Source: CAZYME01 sp964648115 (GTDB lineage: Bacteria > Pseudomonadota > Gammaproteobacteria > Legionellales > Legionellaceae). Taken from it: a DNA stretch of 64,000 nucleotides. Numbering within the stretch: the stretch's first letter is position 1; each line of letters opens with the position of its first letter. The translations under genes and the position numbers were made by a program. Under the pieces are notes generated by a model that was given only the letters and a program-made list of their open reading frames with translations, was not told the origin of the DNA and did no database searches. The stretch covers positions 74,024 through 138,023 of the forward strand of contig CAZYME010000003.1 of the NCBI GenBank assembly GCA_964648115.1. The letters are read 5' to 3'. This document shows, piece by piece, positions 1 through 9,848 of this stretch.

Positions 1-1345
1 CTAACACCGGTTGATTACGCGCCACACAATCACGCACATCTTCTATAATCGCTTGGTATTTGTCTTGTTGAGCTAGATAAACCAAATCAGGCTCATCAGA
101 ACGACTCATCTTTTGGTTGGTTGGAATAACGACTACTTCAAGGTTATAAATTTGCTGAAATTCATATGCTTCAGTATCAGCCGTACCTGTCATACCTGAT
201 AGTTTGTTATATAAACGGAAAAAATTCTGGAAAGTAATAGAGGCCAAGGTTTGATTTTCATTTTGAATAGACACGAGCTCTTTGGCTTCAACCGCTTGGT
301 GCAAGCCTTCTGACCAACGCCGCCCTGGCATAGTACGTCCAGTGTGCTCATCTACAATAACAACTTGGTTATTTTGAACGATATAGTCTACATCTCGGTG
401 AAACATAGCGTGTGCTTTCAATGCGGCGTTAACATGGTGCATTAACATAATATTGCTAGCATGGTAGAGGCTTTCACCTGGATCTAACAAACCTTCTTTC
501 GTAAGGAGTTCTTCAACATGTTGATGCCCTGCTTCTGTTAAGTGCGCCTGCTTTTGTTTTTCATCGATGGTGTAATCGCCATTATCACCTTCTTCTTTCT
601 GCATTTTTAACTGTGGCATTAACAGATTAATTTTAATATAAAGAGCAGAGCTGTCTTCAGCAGCACCTGAAATAATAAGAGGAGTACGGGCTTCATCGAT
701 CAAAATAGAATCCACTTCATCGACAATAGCAAAATTTAATTCACGCTGTACTTTATCCCCAATACTAAAAGCCATGTTATCGCGCAAATAATCGAAACCA
801 AATTCGTTGTTTGTACCGTAGAGAATATCTGCTTGGTATGCTGCTTGTTTATCTTTGTGCGGCATGTCAGGGAAAATCACACCAACCGTTAACCCTAAAA
901 ATTCAAAAATAGGCTTCATCCATTGGCTATCTCGACGCGCTAAATAATCATTAACCGTCACAACATGGACGCCTTGGCCACTGATTGCATTAAGATAAGC
1001 AGGCAACGTCGCTACCAGTGTTTTACCTTCCCCGGTACGCATTTCTGCAATATTGCCTTCATGCAACACCATGCCACCAATTAACTGCACATCAAAATGG
1101 CGTAAACCCAGAGTACGGACAGATACCTCGCGTACTAATGCAAACGCCTCGGCTAATAACTCATCCAGTGTTTCCCCTGCAGTAAACCGCGCTTTATATT
1201 CAGCTGTTTTCGCAGCCAATTGCGCGTCCGTGAGGGCTTGCATCTGCGATTCAAAAGCATTAATAGCCAGTACTGATTTTTCCATGCGCCGCAAAGTCCG
1301 CTCATTGCGGCTCCCAAACATTTTTTTCATTAACGTATTTAACAT
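1..1345 (-). CDS. secA: SecA preprotein translocase ATPase (N-terminal part, runs off the window)
   Basis: SecA is the cytoplasmic motor that drives unfolded preproteins through SecYEG. About 448 codons are present and the rest lies beyond base 1. Reading from ATG at 1345-1343 ([11 protein letters not shown]), I see the nucleotide-binding motif MRTGEGKT, the DEAD-like stretch [17 protein letters not shown] and the [14 protein letters not shown] region, so NBD1 and the start of the preprotein-binding domain are present. A purine-rich AGAGGA lies about 12 bases upstream of the ATG. The family usually has about 850-900 residues, and nothing suggests the gene is broken other than the window edge. 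The upstream gap (1346-1530) has no gene. It holds a fragment of the AGTAGGTTGG repeat at 1469-1478. Confidence 0.98.
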   Translation of the reverse strand, partial: MLNTLMKKMFGSRNERTLRRMEKSVLAINAFESQMQALTDAQLAAKTAEYKARFTAGETLDELLAEAFALVREVSVRTLGLRHFDVQLIGGMVLHEGNIAEMRTGEGKTLVATLPAYLNAISGQGVHVVTVNDYLARRDSQWMKPIFEFLGLTVGVIFPDMPHKDKQAAYQADILYGTNNEFGFDYLRDNMAFSIGDKVQRELNFAIVDEVDSILIDEARTPLIISGAAEDSSALYIKINLLMPQLKMQKEEGDNGDYTIDEKQKQAHLTEAGHQHVEELLTKEGLLDPGESLYHASNIMLMHHVNAALKAHAMFHRDVDYIVQNNQVVIVDEHTGRTMPGRRWSEGLHQAVEAKELVSIQNENQTLASITFQNFFRLYNKLSGMTGTADTEAYEFQQIYNLEVVVIPTNQKMSRSDEPDLVYLAQQDKYQAIIEDVRDCVARNQPVL

Positions 1346-1530
1346 GGCTTGGGAAATCCTCTCTAGAATTCTATGCTTCGCAGAAGCGTAAGTTTCAAAA
1401 CCGACTAATTTACTAGAATTTGAGAATAAATGCCATGAGTAGGGTAATTGATTGCTATTCCTAAAATAAAAGTAGGTTGGCGCCCTTGGACCAACAACTG
1501 CGCGAAGCGCCACCAAACAAGATATCTCAT

Positions 1531-3081
1531 TCAGGATTTCATGTGGTTTGGAAAAGCGCTAGTTGGTGGGACAACCATTAAGGTAAACATACTCAATTGC
1601 TCTCGGTATTTATTACTCAACGGTAATTTAATACACCGATAATCCGTACCTGAAACCTGCTTTTTTAAGCGCAAGTTATTAGCTAAATCACACCCTTTAA
1701 TAACCAACATTATCCCATGTTTTTTTACTTCCATTTCCTTTAACCATGGGCTATGTTGCCACGAATACGCCTCGAATATTAATGGCTTGGTCGGTAGATA
1801 CGCCGCAAGATAATAATCAATATATTCCTCACCTCCAACATATCTAAGAGGCTGATTGGTAAATGTTTGCCAATATTGAGCGGCGTATTCAGCTAATGCA
1901 TAACCTGGATAATTAGTGCGAGACATCCTCTCGGAAAAATAATTAGCGGCTGTATAAATAAGTAGCGTGGACAAGTGAAAAATTAAAGCCATCAAAATTA
2001 ATGGACGCAGAAAAGAAGATCTGCTCTTTAACCGGGAATAAGACATGATTGCGGGTAAAGTAAATGAAAAAAGTGGATAACCCCATTCCGTTATAATTCT
2101 TAAACCTAAAATAAAAGAAAGCACAATCACCAAACATAAAGGGGCAATACCAAGGTAAATTAAATAATTAAACCTAACGTTATCCGCGTTATAGGCTCGC
2201 TGAACAATTTGTTTGTTTTTAACAAATATTCCTAAGAATAGGATGGCAGGCAAAACATGGCCCAACTGATCAAATAAAGCCATTAATGGTTGATATAGGT
2301 GAAGATAGAAAAAACTATCCGGCTTCGTACCATCGACTATTGCAAACATGAATTTCCACGTTAAAAATCCATGTTTAGCGACAGATATGAAGTGTGGTGC
2401 CAACAAGGCCAGAGAGACTATAAAAGCTATTGTTATCTTAAAAACAAACTTATATTCAAAATGCCAAAATAAATACAATAAGAGAAGTAAAATAATTAAA
2501 AGAGACTCATATTTTGCTAGCAGCGAGGCCGCTGTCACAACTGCTAAAAATAACCAATCCTTAATACGATTATCCCGCAAACAACTATCAAAAAAATAAC
2601 AAACCATCACCCAGAACGGCAACATTATGGTATTTTGATTAAACTGAAGAGCAAAATTAGTCAAATAAAACATTGAACAGGACGTAAGAACACAAGCCGC
2701 AGCAGCACTTACAATATCTAAATAACGTTTTGATAGTTTATAAATAAACAATAAACTTATTGACAAGCAAAGCACATTACTACTGAAGGTTGCGATTTCA
2801 TTGTTATCAAAGATAAGACTCATAAAACTCAAAAGCCAGGTACCTAAAGGTGGATGGCGATTGTAGCTCCATAACCACAGATGACCCCATGCAAGATTTT
2901 GAGCAGAATCAGGTAAAATTGTTTGATACCACAGGAGTGGTATAACTGAATAAATAAGGACAAATCCCATGATAAATAAACCAACTAATACATTGGGATT
3001 AGCCAAGAGAAGGTTCTTTTGTTTGGTTTTTAATGTGGCGATTGGACTAAATAGAAAACTATACAAACTCACACCTCTCAC
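1531..3081 (-). CDS. GT39/ArnT-like integral-membrane glycosyltransferase
   Basis: A polytopic membrane protein of about 510 residues with roughly ten or more hydrophobic segments. After the first segment comes a periplasmic loop with [11 protein letters not shown] and, a little later, [10 protein letters not shown]. An acidic residue followed by HPPL is typical of the PMT/ArnT (GT39, GT-C) fold, which moves a sugar from a polyprenyl-phosphate donor to a lipid or protein acceptor. The acceptor cannot be read from sequence. The longest frame opens with GTG at 3081. A TTG at 3066 has AGAGGTG five bases upstream and is an equally good start. It lies upstream of secA in the same direction, separated by 185 bp. 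Family assignment is fairly secure, substrate unknown. Confidence 0.75.
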   Translation of the reverse strand: MRGVSLYSFLFSPIATLKTKQKNLLLANPNVLVGLFIMGFVLIYSVIPLLWYQTILPDSAQNLAWGHLWLWSYNRHPPLGTWLLSFMSLIFDNNEIATFSSNVLCLSISLLFIYKLSKRYLDIVSAAAACVLTSCSMFYLTNFALQFNQNTIMLPFWVMVCYFFDSCLRDNRIKDWLFLAVVTAASLLAKYESLLIILLLLLYLFWHFEYKFVFKITIAFIVSLALLAPHFISVAKHGFLTWKFMFAIVDGTKPDSFFYLHLYQPLMALFDQLGHVLPAILFLGIFVKNKQIVQRAYNADNVRFNYLIYLGIAPLCLVIVLSFILGLRIITEWGYPLFSFTLPAIMSYSRLKSRSSFLRPLILMALIFHLSTLLIYTAANYFSERMSRTNYPGYALAEYAAQYWQTFTNQPLRYVGGEEYIDYYLAAYLPTKPLIFEAYSWQHSPWLKEMEVKKHGIMLVIKGCDLANNLRLKKQVSGTDYRCIKLPLSNKYREQLSMFTLMVVPPTSAFPNHMKS

Positions 3082-3207
3082 ATGTTTTTTTGGCGAATTA
3101 GGCCCTTTCCAAGCATGCGAGATTATACAACAACTCCCATAACCAAAGGCAAATTAAAACGAAGGGTGGCGCGGAAGGGAAGGCTTCTGAGACACCAGGG
3201 CCGGCTT

Positions 3208-4176
3208 TCAGGTTTCGGTTAAAAAGGAGCCTATCTCTCCAAGACTCCCCTTTGATTGCTGAACATCCATCAATTGATTTTTCCAATGCCGCGCCCCTGG
3301 CAACCCATGTGCAAGACCAAAAATGGGTTTCAATAATAAACTCAGGGGCACGCCATTTTGTTGCATTGGCTGCGCGTAATCAATGTATTTTTCTAAAATA
3401 ATTGAGCGTTTTGGTAAGGGAATGTCTGGGTATAGCGCGTGATGAATCATTGCAATAGCATAAGGATTTTGACAAGCCAATCTACCCAGCATCACTCCAT
3501 CAACTTGCTTCAGATGCTCCTGAATATCCTCAAGTTCGTTGATACCACCGTTTATTACAACTGGAATAGAAGATAACTCATGTTTGATTCTATACACATA
3601 ATCATAATGTAATGGAGGAATGGTTCGGTTTTGCTTTGGATTTAACCCATGAAGCCATGCTTTGCGTGCATGGACAATGACTTTATCGCAGCCAGCATCC
3701 ACCAATTTATGAATAAATCCCGCAAAAAATTCAAAGCTATCCTGTGTATCAATACCTATGCGTGTTTTAGCCGTTACTGGAATACTAACTGCATGTTTCA
3801 TCGCTTTAATACACTCAGCAACATGGTCTGGTTCAGCCATTAAACAAGCACCAAAACGCCCCGCTTGCACGCGATCGCTTGGACAACCCAGATTTAAATT
3901 TATCTCAGCAAAGCCATGCTGCTCCGCAATTTGCGCGCAATCAACTAACGCTTTTATATCAGCCCCTCCCAATTGCAATGCTAATGGTTGCTCCATTGGA
4001 TGAAAATTGAGCGCTCGCGCTGGGTTATTTACAATAGCCCCTGATGTTTGCATATCGGTATACAAAAGTGCCTGCGGTGCTAACATACGCATCAACACAC
4101 GAAAATGCGTATACGTCCAATCAATCATTGGAGCGATTGCAATTGGAGAAATTAATGCAGCGGATTGGGAGTACAC
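3208..4176 (-). CDS. dusA: tRNA-dihydrouridine(20/20a) synthase DusA
   Basis: FMN-dependent enzyme that reduces uridine to dihydrouridine at positions 20/20a of the tRNA D-loop. The 322-residue product has the Dus TIM-barrel signatures: APMIDWT (15-21), NLGCPSDRVQ with the catalytic Cys98, AKTRIG with Lys137, VHARKAW with His169, and NGGI followed by DGVMLGR for the FMN phosphate. NLGCPSDRVQAGRFGACL and NPKQNRTIPPL place it with DusA rather than DusB or DusC. The frame starts at a GTG (4176), because no ATG precedes the conserved N-terminus. It is divergent from hemF, and the 76-bp gap between them must hold both promoters. Confidence 0.95.
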   Translation of the reverse strand: MYSQSAALISPIAIAPMIDWTYTHFRVLMRMLAPQALLYTDMQTSGAIVNNPARALNFHPMEQPLALQLGGADIKALVDCAQIAEQHGFAEINLNLGCPSDRVQAGRFGACLMAEPDHVAECIKAMKHAVSIPVTAKTRIGIDTQDSFEFFAGFIHKLVDAGCDKVIVHARKAWLHGLNPKQNRTIPPLHYDYVYRIKHELSSIPVVINGGINELEDIQEHLKQVDGVMLGRLACQNPYAIAMIHHALYPDIPLPKRSIILEKYIDYAQPMQQNGVPLSLLLKPIFGLAHGLPGARHWKNQLMDVQQSKGSLGEIGSFLTET

Positions 4177-4252
4177 GAAAGACTGTCTCTAAGCTAAAAA
4201 GAGGTTATTATACGTCATTTTCAGTATTCTTCGAAATTTGAGAGTAAAAACC

Positions 4253-5197
4253 ATGAACAACAAGAGTGCTTCTTTACCAGAAAATGCTATTCAATTAGTT
4301 AAAACATATCTTTTACAATTGCAAAATAACATTTGCACTGAGCTAGAAGCGCTTGATGGGAAAGCACATTTTATTGAGGACGCATGGGATAGGCCCGAAG
4401 GTGGCGGTGGCATTACGCGAGTTATTGCTAATGGAGGCGTGTTTGCTAAAGCTGGGGTTAATTTTTCGCACGTTACAGGCAAGCAACTTCCTCCTTCAGC
4501 TAGCGCACATCGCCCAGAGCTAGCAGGACGCCAATTTAGTGCTTTGGGTGTATCGCTAGTCATTCACCCAGATAATCCTTATGTTCCTACCGCTCATGCT
4601 AACGTGCGCTTTTTTATTGCAGAAAAAGAACACACTCTACCCGTCTGGTGGTTTGGCGGCGGTTTTGATTTAACTCCCTACTATGGGTTTCGCGAAGATT
4701 GTAAGCACTGGCACCAAATGGCATTCAATGCATGTAATCCTTTTGGCGAAGCTATTTACCCACGATTCAAAGCATGGTGCGATGATTATTTTTTTATTAA
4801 ACATAGGCAAGAAGCACGCGGCATTGGTGGGCTATTTTTTGATGACTACAATGAACAGGATTTTAACCACAGCTTTGGATTAATGCGCAGTATTGGGGAT
4901 CATTTCATTAAAGCCTATGCGCCCATTGTGGCACGCAGAAAATCACTCTCGTTTGGCCCTCGTGAGAAAAACTTTCAATTATACCGCCGCGGCCGCTACG
5001 TTGAGTTTAATTTAGTCTACGACCGAGGCACGCTCTTTGGCTTGCAATCCGGTGGTCGCACCGAATCTATCTTGGTATCACTACCCCCTGAAGTTCACTG
5101 GCAATACAATTGGCACCCTGAGGACAACAGTGCTGAAGCCCAGCTTTACACAGATTTTTTGCCAGCACAGGACTGGCTGGATCATAATTTAACCTAG
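4253..5197 (+). CDS. hemF: Oxygen-dependent coproporphyrinogen III oxidase
   Basis: HemF carries out the two oxidative decarboxylations that turn coproporphyrinogen III into protoporphyrinogen IX, using O2, in the cytoplasm. The 314-residue protein shows [12 protein letters not shown] near the N-terminus, HANVRFF, the [13 protein letters not shown] block, [10 protein letters not shown] and the C-terminal [15 protein letters not shown] followed by [17 protein letters not shown]. All are hallmarks of the family, and the length is normal. An in-frame TTG lies at 4238, but I place the start at ATG 4253, which has GAGAG about eight bases upstream. The gene points away from dusA and ends 79 bp before the next start, with no clear terminator hairpin. 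Confidence 0.97.
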   Translation: MNNKSASLPENAIQLVKTYLLQLQNNICTELEALDGKAHFIEDAWDRPEGGGGITRVIANGGVFAKAGVNFSHVTGKQLPPSASAHRPELAGRQFSALGVSLVIHPDNPYVPTAHANVRFFIAEKEHTLPVWWFGGGFDLTPYYGFREDCKHWHQMAFNACNPFGEAIYPRFKAWCDDYFFIKHRQEARGIGGLFFDDYNEQDFNHSFGLMRSIGDHFIKAYAPIVARRKSLSFGPREKNFQLYRRGRYVEFNLVYDRGTLFGLQSGGRTESILVSLPPEVHWQYNWHPEDNSAEAQLYTDFLPAQDWLDHNLT

Positions 5198-5276
5198 CAG
5201 GTGATAATTTGATTACACTAGAAATAATGCGTACAATATCGACAAAATAAAAACTCATTTATTTCTGGAGAGCGCA

Positions 5277-6401
5277 TTGCCAAAATCAACCCAATTTCAA
5301 CAAATGGAATATTTTATAAACAATATAATTAATGCCAAATCGGAGTGCAACCCAAAGGGTAATAAGGAATTTCAAGCACGAATATTAAACGGAAAAATCG
5401 ATGAATTTATAAGAGCAGTAACCAAAAACATTTTACAGGAAAAAAATGAACAGGGTAATTTGCTCATGCATGTTATCAATTCTTTCTCCAAACACCCAGA
5501 TATTTTGCAATTCATCCTTCAAAGTATGGTGACTAAGATTGCTGAATTTAACATAGGGCCAAGTGTTTATACTGCTGAGCTAAGACAAGGCAAGAGCCAA
5601 ATCACTAACCCATTAAAATTAGCTGCGTCAGTAAGTCTAGAAACACTAAATATGATTTTACTGCAAATATGCGAAATCGAAGAAAAGCATTGGTTGCACA
5701 TATTAACAGGAATGACCGATCTAAATCTAACGGGTAAGAAGTTAGTTGGTTACCCTCGCACTAACGAGCATTTGTTTGAGGCATTTTTATCACTACCGTT
5801 AAGACAACGCGTAAAACTCCTTGCAACGCGAGATAATACTGATGATAACGCGAATGTTATAGCCTACGCAGCGCAAGCCGAAGATTCAGTTCTTTTAGAG
5901 TTAATTTTACGTCACAAGAACGAAGTTTTTGCAGCGGACGAAAAGTTCATATCCGAACCAACCCAATGCCCTGTTAGGAATGCCCAAATATATCTTTACA
6001 TACTGAGTCAGCCTAACTTGTTGATCCAGCTTAACGAATTTGAGGATCTCGACACTCTTGAGGCAATGCTAACAACTAGAGGAGTAGGCGGCCTAAACGC
6101 AGTGGCTACCGCTCTTAAATTAGGCCCTAGCAAACATTTGAGCCAACTTCTTGTTTTAGTTGAGCGCTTAGAGATTGATACTCAGAGAAAAATTATGGAT
6201 CAACTCGATGGGGATGCTAAACGCAAATTATCAAAATGTGATTGTTGTCCTGAAGACATAAAGGCTATGCTCATCGAACTTGTAGGTGGACGATCGTCAA
6301 CTCAACAGCACTTTAAGGTAGCGGATGTAACGGATGTAACGGATGAAGCGGATCGAGCTGCGGTTGTGGTAGAAAATCCCAGCGTTGCAGTTTTGAGTTA
6401 A
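5277..6401 (+). CDS. Unknown protein, helical, ankyrin-like in places
   Basis: A 374-residue protein that I do not recognise. It opens at TTG 5277 with GGAG six bases upstream. The first ATG (5304) has no comparable site. Segments such as NLLMHVINSFSKHPDILQFI and ANVIAYAAQAEDSVLLELIL have the spacing of ankyrin-type helix pairs, but the canonical G-TPLH motif is absent, so this is only a resemblance. A CDCC cluster lies near residue 322. The tail is hydrophilic and holds a short repeat (VADVTDVTDEAD) that mirrors a nine-base tandem repeat in the DNA at 6321-6352. There is no signal peptide or membrane segment. As a lone helical soluble protein between housekeeping genes, it is the kind of gene that encodes secreted effectors in Legionellales. 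That is inference only. Confidence 0.75.
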   Translation: MPKSTQFQQMEYFINNIINAKSECNPKGNKEFQARILNGKIDEFIRAVTKNILQEKNEQGNLLMHVINSFSKHPDILQFILQSMVTKIAEFNIGPSVYTAELRQGKSQITNPLKLAASVSLETLNMILLQICEIEEKHWLHILTGMTDLNLTGKKLVGYPRTNEHLFEAFLSLPLRQRVKLLATRDNTDDNANVIAYAAQAEDSVLLELILRHKNEVFAADEKFISEPTQCPVRNAQIYLYILSQPNLLIQLNEFEDLDTLEAMLTTRGVGGLNAVATALKLGPSKHLSQLLVLVERLEIDTQRKIMDQLDGDAKRKLSKCDCCPEDIKAMLIELVGGRSSTQQHFKVADVTDVTDEADRAAVVVENPSVAVLS

Positions 6402-6415
6402 CATCAAAAAATATA

Positions 6416-6593
6416 AGTAGGTTGGGTCAATGACCTAATGGCACTGCCTTAAGGATAAAACCCTCCTGCCTACGTTCCGCGGGACGTAGGGGCTGGGTGG
6501 GTAGACCTAGGGGTTGGATAGACCTAAGGGTTGGGTTGTATATAGTCAAAAACCCCTTAAGGCAGCACCATTAGATCATTGATCTAACCTACT
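6416..6593. repeat. 178-bp inverted-repeat element with 39-bp arms
   Basis: The left arm 6416-6454 and right arm 6555-6593 are near-perfect reverse complements (AGTAGGTT...TGCCTTAAGG). Where the arms differ, the short inner palindromes are still kept: GGTCAATGACC on the left, GATCAATGATC on the right. The 100-bp centre carries a further hairpin (6469-6490). The right arm supplies the TAG stop codon of the MFS gene. It lies in a convergent gap and may also end transcription in both directions. The same core recurs at 42325-42357. Confidence 0.85.
6469..6490. repeat. CCTACGT/ACGTAGG hairpin, minimal copy of the cruciform family
   Basis: The 7-bp arms CCTACGT (6469-6475) and ACGTAGG (6484-6490) enclose TCCGCGGG. 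The same outer arms bound the larger elements at 25336, 49222 and 63435 (six of the seven pairs at 63435). Here it sits inside the 6416-6593 inverted repeat, so one element is nested in another. Confidence 0.7.
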
Positions 6594-7887
6594 TTTGTTC
6601 CTTTCGTGATCTTAAAAACAAAACCCAAAACACAATTACAGCGCAGCCATTTAGAATAGCTAAAATAAAAAATACACGCGATATGGCTACGTGAAAATGC
6701 ACTAGCAGTATCACTAACCCTGTGCCCAATATCATGAATAAGGCATTTATAATATTGTTAGCAGCAACCGTCCGGGATCGCATGCTCCCCTCGCTCACCA
6801 CTTGCAAATAAGTATACAAAGGTACTGCAAATAATCCGCCACTAAATGCCAGCAAAAATAAATCCATCGCGATACGCCAATGCGTAATGTGGCTAAAAAA
6901 TTGGAAAACAGATTGCAAGGGTAGCAAATTATCTATTTTCACAGGCGATGCCAAGCATAAATCAACCGCAAAAAGTGATAGTAAAAGCATGGCATGAGGC
7001 ACATATCGCAGTGTAATCTCACCTGCTAATAATCGATTGATGACGATTGAACCCAAAGCAATGCCGATGGAAAATAAAGCAAGAAATACGGCAAATACAG
7101 CTGCATCAGCTCGGAGTACATAATTGGTATAATCCGGCAGTTTGGTTAAGACCACCGCTCCAATTAACCAAAACCAGGATATAGCAAAAATAACGGGAAC
7201 GACGCGCTTATTCATCACTACGTCTTTAATCATCTGCTTTGTTGCACGCCATACATGCCAATCAACCCGCAAATCAGTCGCCACTGAACGTGCGGGCGGT
7301 ATAAACAAGCTTGCTACTAAACCTGCCAAAGCAACTAAAACGGTTAATGCAATGGCATATACTGAAGCTGTTTTTACGCCACCTATGCTCAAAGTACCTA
7401 AAATAGTCCCCAACAGTATTGCAAGGAAAGTGCTAGCTTCAATTAATGCCGTAGCGCCTAATAATTGCTGGCGTGGTAAATGATCAGGCAAAATTGCATA
7501 TTTGATGGGCCCGAAAAATGTCGAGTGAACACCCATTCCGGTTAAAGTCACCATCAAGAGCCAGGTATCACCATAATAAAACGCGAGACCGCCAACAGAT
7601 ACCAACAGCACCTCAAATGACTTAATGATCCATATTAAAATCGTCTTATTAAATTTATCTGCCAATTGGCCAGCTGTAGCTGAGAAAATGAAAAAGGGCA
7701 GGATAAATAATGCGCTGGCGACTGCCTGATATCGTTCTGATTGCCATTGGGAACTGCTGAGGTGGTAACTAATTTGGGTTAACATTGCAAATTTAAATGC
7801 ATTATCATTAAATGCACCAAAGAATTGCGTCATGAAAAGTGGGAAGAATGTCCTTTTTTTAAGAAGACCCACTGCACGAACATCCAT
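6589..7887 (-). CDS. MFS carrier of the LplT/Aas type
   Basis: A 432-residue major facilitator protein with about twelve membrane segments. Near the N-terminus it has FMTQFFGAFNDNAFKF, the signature of the lysophospholipid flippase group (LplT and the N-terminal half of Aas-type acyltransferases). GQLADKFNK matches the MFS loop 2-3 motif. In that group the carrier flips 2-acyl lysophospholipids across the inner membrane for re-acylation. No acyltransferase domain is fused here and none is adjacent. The ATG start is at 7887. Its stop codon TAG lies in the right arm of an inverted repeat, so the extreme C-terminus (RSRKEQK) is next to a mobile-looking palindrome. Family confident, substrate inferred. 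Confidence 0.85.
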   Translation of the reverse strand: MDVRAVGLLKKRTFFPLFMTQFFGAFNDNAFKFAMLTQISYHLSSSQWQSERYQAVASALFILPFFIFSATAGQLADKFNKTILIWIIKSFEVLLVSVGGLAFYYGDTWLLMVTLTGMGVHSTFFGPIKYAILPDHLPRQQLLGATALIEASTFLAILLGTILGTLSIGGVKTASVYAIALTVLVALAGLVASLFIPPARSVATDLRVDWHVWRATKQMIKDVVMNKRVVPVIFAISWFWLIGAVVLTKLPDYTNYVLRADAAVFAVFLALFSIGIALGSIVINRLLAGEITLRYVPHAMLLLSLFAVDLCLASPVKIDNLLPLQSVFQFFSHITHWRIAMDLFLLAFSGGLFAVPLYTYLQVVSEGSMRSRTVAANNIINALFMILGTGLVILLVHFHVAISRVFFILAILNGCAVIVFWVLFLRSRKEQK

Positions 7888-7904
7888 CCCCTCTCCCCTG
7901 CCTC

Positions 7905-8765
7905 TTAAGATTTGTCAGTACGATCTAGAGCACGCTTGCTTAAAGAAGCGATGATTTTTTCGATGCTATGCTCATGAGGTGCGGATTGGTTTATAATGGC
8001 GTTAGTACGTTGCTCACAATAATTTTTTACTTCCTTGTCCGGCAAAATATAGAACGTGTTATTTTTTACTTCCCGCATAATACAAGCAGCTATGTCTTCG
8101 GCAGGACGACTACGTTCAATTAAGCCACCAACCATATTGTGTAATGTATCGGATGATGAAGGAGCAGAATTAGCCAACAACTGGGTATTAGCAAACGATG
8201 GGCACACAACTGACACATCCACTGGTTTATTTAATCGCTTCAAATCAAAATACAACGATTCAGATAGAGCAACGATAGCGTGCTTAGACATTGCATAAGC
8301 AGCCATTTGAGAGCCACTGCATAATCCATAAAAGCTGGCCATATTGACTATATGAGAACGGTATTTTTGGTTAAGCATTAATGGTAGGAAGGTTTGCACG
8401 CCATGCACAACACCATATAAATTAACATCCAAAACATGGCGAACACTTTGATTAGTTAATTCCCAAAATGGCGCAAGCGGACCACTCACTCCTGCGTTAT
8501 TAATGAGAATATCTACCTGGCCAAAACGCTCGTAGGCTTGATTGGCTAATTGCTGTACATCATCCAAGTTCGCAACATCACAAACCACACCTAGTACATC
8601 TGCCTGCGACGATGCCTTCAATTGCTCGACTTGCTCATGCAAAGCAGTTTGTGCAATATCTGCCATCACTACGTGCATACCATCAAGTATGCATGCTTTT
8701 ACCAAAGCCAAGCCGATGCCACTTGCCGCACCGGTTACTACGGCCACTCTTTTATTTACAATCAT
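7905..8765 (-). CDS. Short-chain dehydrogenase/reductase
   Basis: A classical SDR of 286 residues. The Rossmann motif TGAASGIG is at 11-18, NNAG at 89-92, and the catalytic Ser144, Tyr157 and Lys161 (YAMSK) are all present. It is expected to be an NAD(P)-dependent oxidoreductase in the cytosol. The C-terminal 50 residues beyond the usual fold are charged and give no substrate hint. It is separated by 17 bp from the start of the downstream MFS gene on the same strand, so the two are probably co-transcribed. The fold is certain, the substrate is not readable. Confidence 0.9.
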   Translation of the reverse strand: MIVNKRVAVVTGAASGIGLALVKACILDGMHVVMADIAQTALHEQVEQLKASSQADVLGVVCDVANLDDVQQLANQAYERFGQVDILINNAGVSGPLAPFWELTNQSVRHVLDVNLYGVVHGVQTFLPLMLNQKYRSHIVNMASFYGLCSGSQMAAYAMSKHAIVALSESLYFDLKRLNKPVDVSVVCPSFANTQLLANSAPSSSDTLHNMVGGLIERSRPAEDIAACIMREVKNNTFYILPDKEVKNYCEQRTNAIINQSAPHEHSIEKIIASLSKRALDRTDKS

Positions 8766-8799
8766 AAGTCACAGACGCACATCTCAGCCAAATTGAATT

Positions 8800-9027
8800 T
8801 TATTCCTGAGGTTGTTCATTAACCAGAACAACATCCTGCGCTTTCAATCCTTTTGGCCCTTTATCTAAAACAAAACTCACTGCATCATTTTCATGTAGTG
8901 TCTTAAAGCCTACACCTTGGATATCTTTGTAATGCACGAAAATATCATCACCCTGTTCGTTGATGATAAAACCAAAACCCTTTTTCTCATTAAACCATTT
9001 TACATGTCCATTTTCTCTATCTGACAT
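8800..9027 (-). CDS. Cold-shock domain protein (CspA family)
   Basis: A single cold-shock domain of 75 residues that binds single-stranded RNA/DNA. The KWFNEKKGFGFI stretch (RNP1) and DIFVHY (RNP2) are intact, and the C-terminus keeps the usual KGPKGLKAQDV. A longer frame begins at 9054. The ATG at 9027 is preferred, because AAGGGG lies about nine bases upstream and the product then begins at the family's usual position. It is divergent from pyrE across about 130 bp, where AT-rich sequence (9100-9135) could hold both promoters. Which member of the Csp set it is cannot be told. Confidence 0.93.
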   Translation of the reverse strand: MSDRENGHVKWFNEKKGFGFIINEQGDDIFVHYKDIQGVGFKTLHENDAVSFVLDKGPKGLKAQDVVLVNEQPQE

Positions 9028-9160
9028 TTCCCTATCCCCTTTTATCTTAAACATTTCTATCCTATACTTCGCGCGGCGTGTAACACCGCAAAATATAGCA
9101 TAACAGTTTTTTATTGATTGTTAACGATTTTTTTTAAAAGGGCTTTTCGAGGTTTTTACA

Positions 9161-9793
9161 ATGGATAATTCTAAAGAAGCTTTTATTCGCCTTGCGCTGG
9201 ATTGCAACGTATTAAAATTTGGTGAATTTACATTAAAATCTGGCCGTTTAAGCCCTTATTTTTTTAACGCAGGATTATTTTATCAAGGCACGGCTTTACG
9301 CCAACTTGGAAAATTTTACGCTGATACATTAGTCAAGCGCTCTGGTAATTTCCAACATTTGTTCGGTCCCGCTTACAAAGGCCTTCCCCTAGCTACTGCA
9401 ACTGCAGTCGCACTTGCTGAAATGGGAGTGGAGACGACAGTCACCTTTAATCGCAAAGAAGTGAAAACACATGGCGAAGGTGGCGAATTAATTGGGGCGC
9501 CTCTCACTGGAAACACGGTTATTATTGATGACGTAATCAGCGCAGGAACCGCGTTTCGTGAATCACAAAAATTAATCAGGGAGCACGGGGGCAATCTAAC
9601 CGCTGTAGTTATTGCTCTAGACCGTTGTGAACGTGGCTTAACTAACCGATCTACGCTCGCAGAAATCCAAGCTCAAGGCATTCAGGTCCTGTCTATTATC
9701 ACGCTTTTTGATTTGATGGATTATTTAAAGCAGCAAGGTGAGCACTCGCTGGTAAAACGCTTGGAAGCTTATCAGGAGGAGTATGGTTGTTAG
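9161..9793 (+). CDS. pyrE: Orotate phosphoribosyltransferase
   Basis: PyrE joins orotate to PRPP to form OMP, the fifth step of pyrimidine synthesis. The 210-residue product has the PRPP-binding loop [16 protein letters not shown] (120-135), the flexible catalytic loop [13 protein letters not shown] (97-109) with its lysines and histidine, and the N-terminal [16 protein letters not shown]. The length matches the bacterial enzyme. It begins with ATG at 9161. It ends convergently with the protease gene, with a perfect hairpin between them. Confidence 0.97.
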   Translation: MDNSKEAFIRLALDCNVLKFGEFTLKSGRLSPYFFNAGLFYQGTALRQLGKFYADTLVKRSGNFQHLFGPAYKGLPLATATAVALAEMGVETTVTFNRKEVKTHGEGGELIGAPLTGNTVIIDDVISAGTAFRESQKLIREHGGNLTAVVIALDRCERGLTNRSTLAEIQAQGIQVLSIITLFDLMDYLKQQGEHSLVKRLEAYQEEYGC

Positions 9794-9815
9794 TTGGATA
9801 ATTAATCTAAAGACA

Positions 9816-9839
9816 CCTTCTCCCCGCGAGGGGAGAAGG
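9816..9839. repeat. CCTTCTCCCC hairpin between convergent genes
   Basis: A perfect 10-bp stem (9816-9825 with 9830-9839) and a 4-base loop GCGA. There is no U-run on either side, so it is not a textbook intrinsic terminator, though it may still stop both transcripts. The same core (CCCCGCGAGGGG) recurs at 21303-21326 and 53337-53358, and a degenerate copy lies at 41737-41759, so it is a dispersed repeat. Confidence 0.8.
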
Positions 9840-9848
9840 CTCATATTA

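Noticed and set aside
1053..1391. Plus-strand frame of 112 codons inside secA
   Set aside because: It is antisense to strongly conserved SecA sequence and has no ribosome site.
1448..1642. Plus-strand frame at the end of the glycosyltransferase gene
   Set aside because: Low-complexity shadow with no start signal, partly antisense to the membrane protein.
3098..3286. 62-codon minus frame between dusA and the glycosyltransferase gene
   Set aside because: It overlaps the dusA 3' end in another phase and has no ribosome site or family features.
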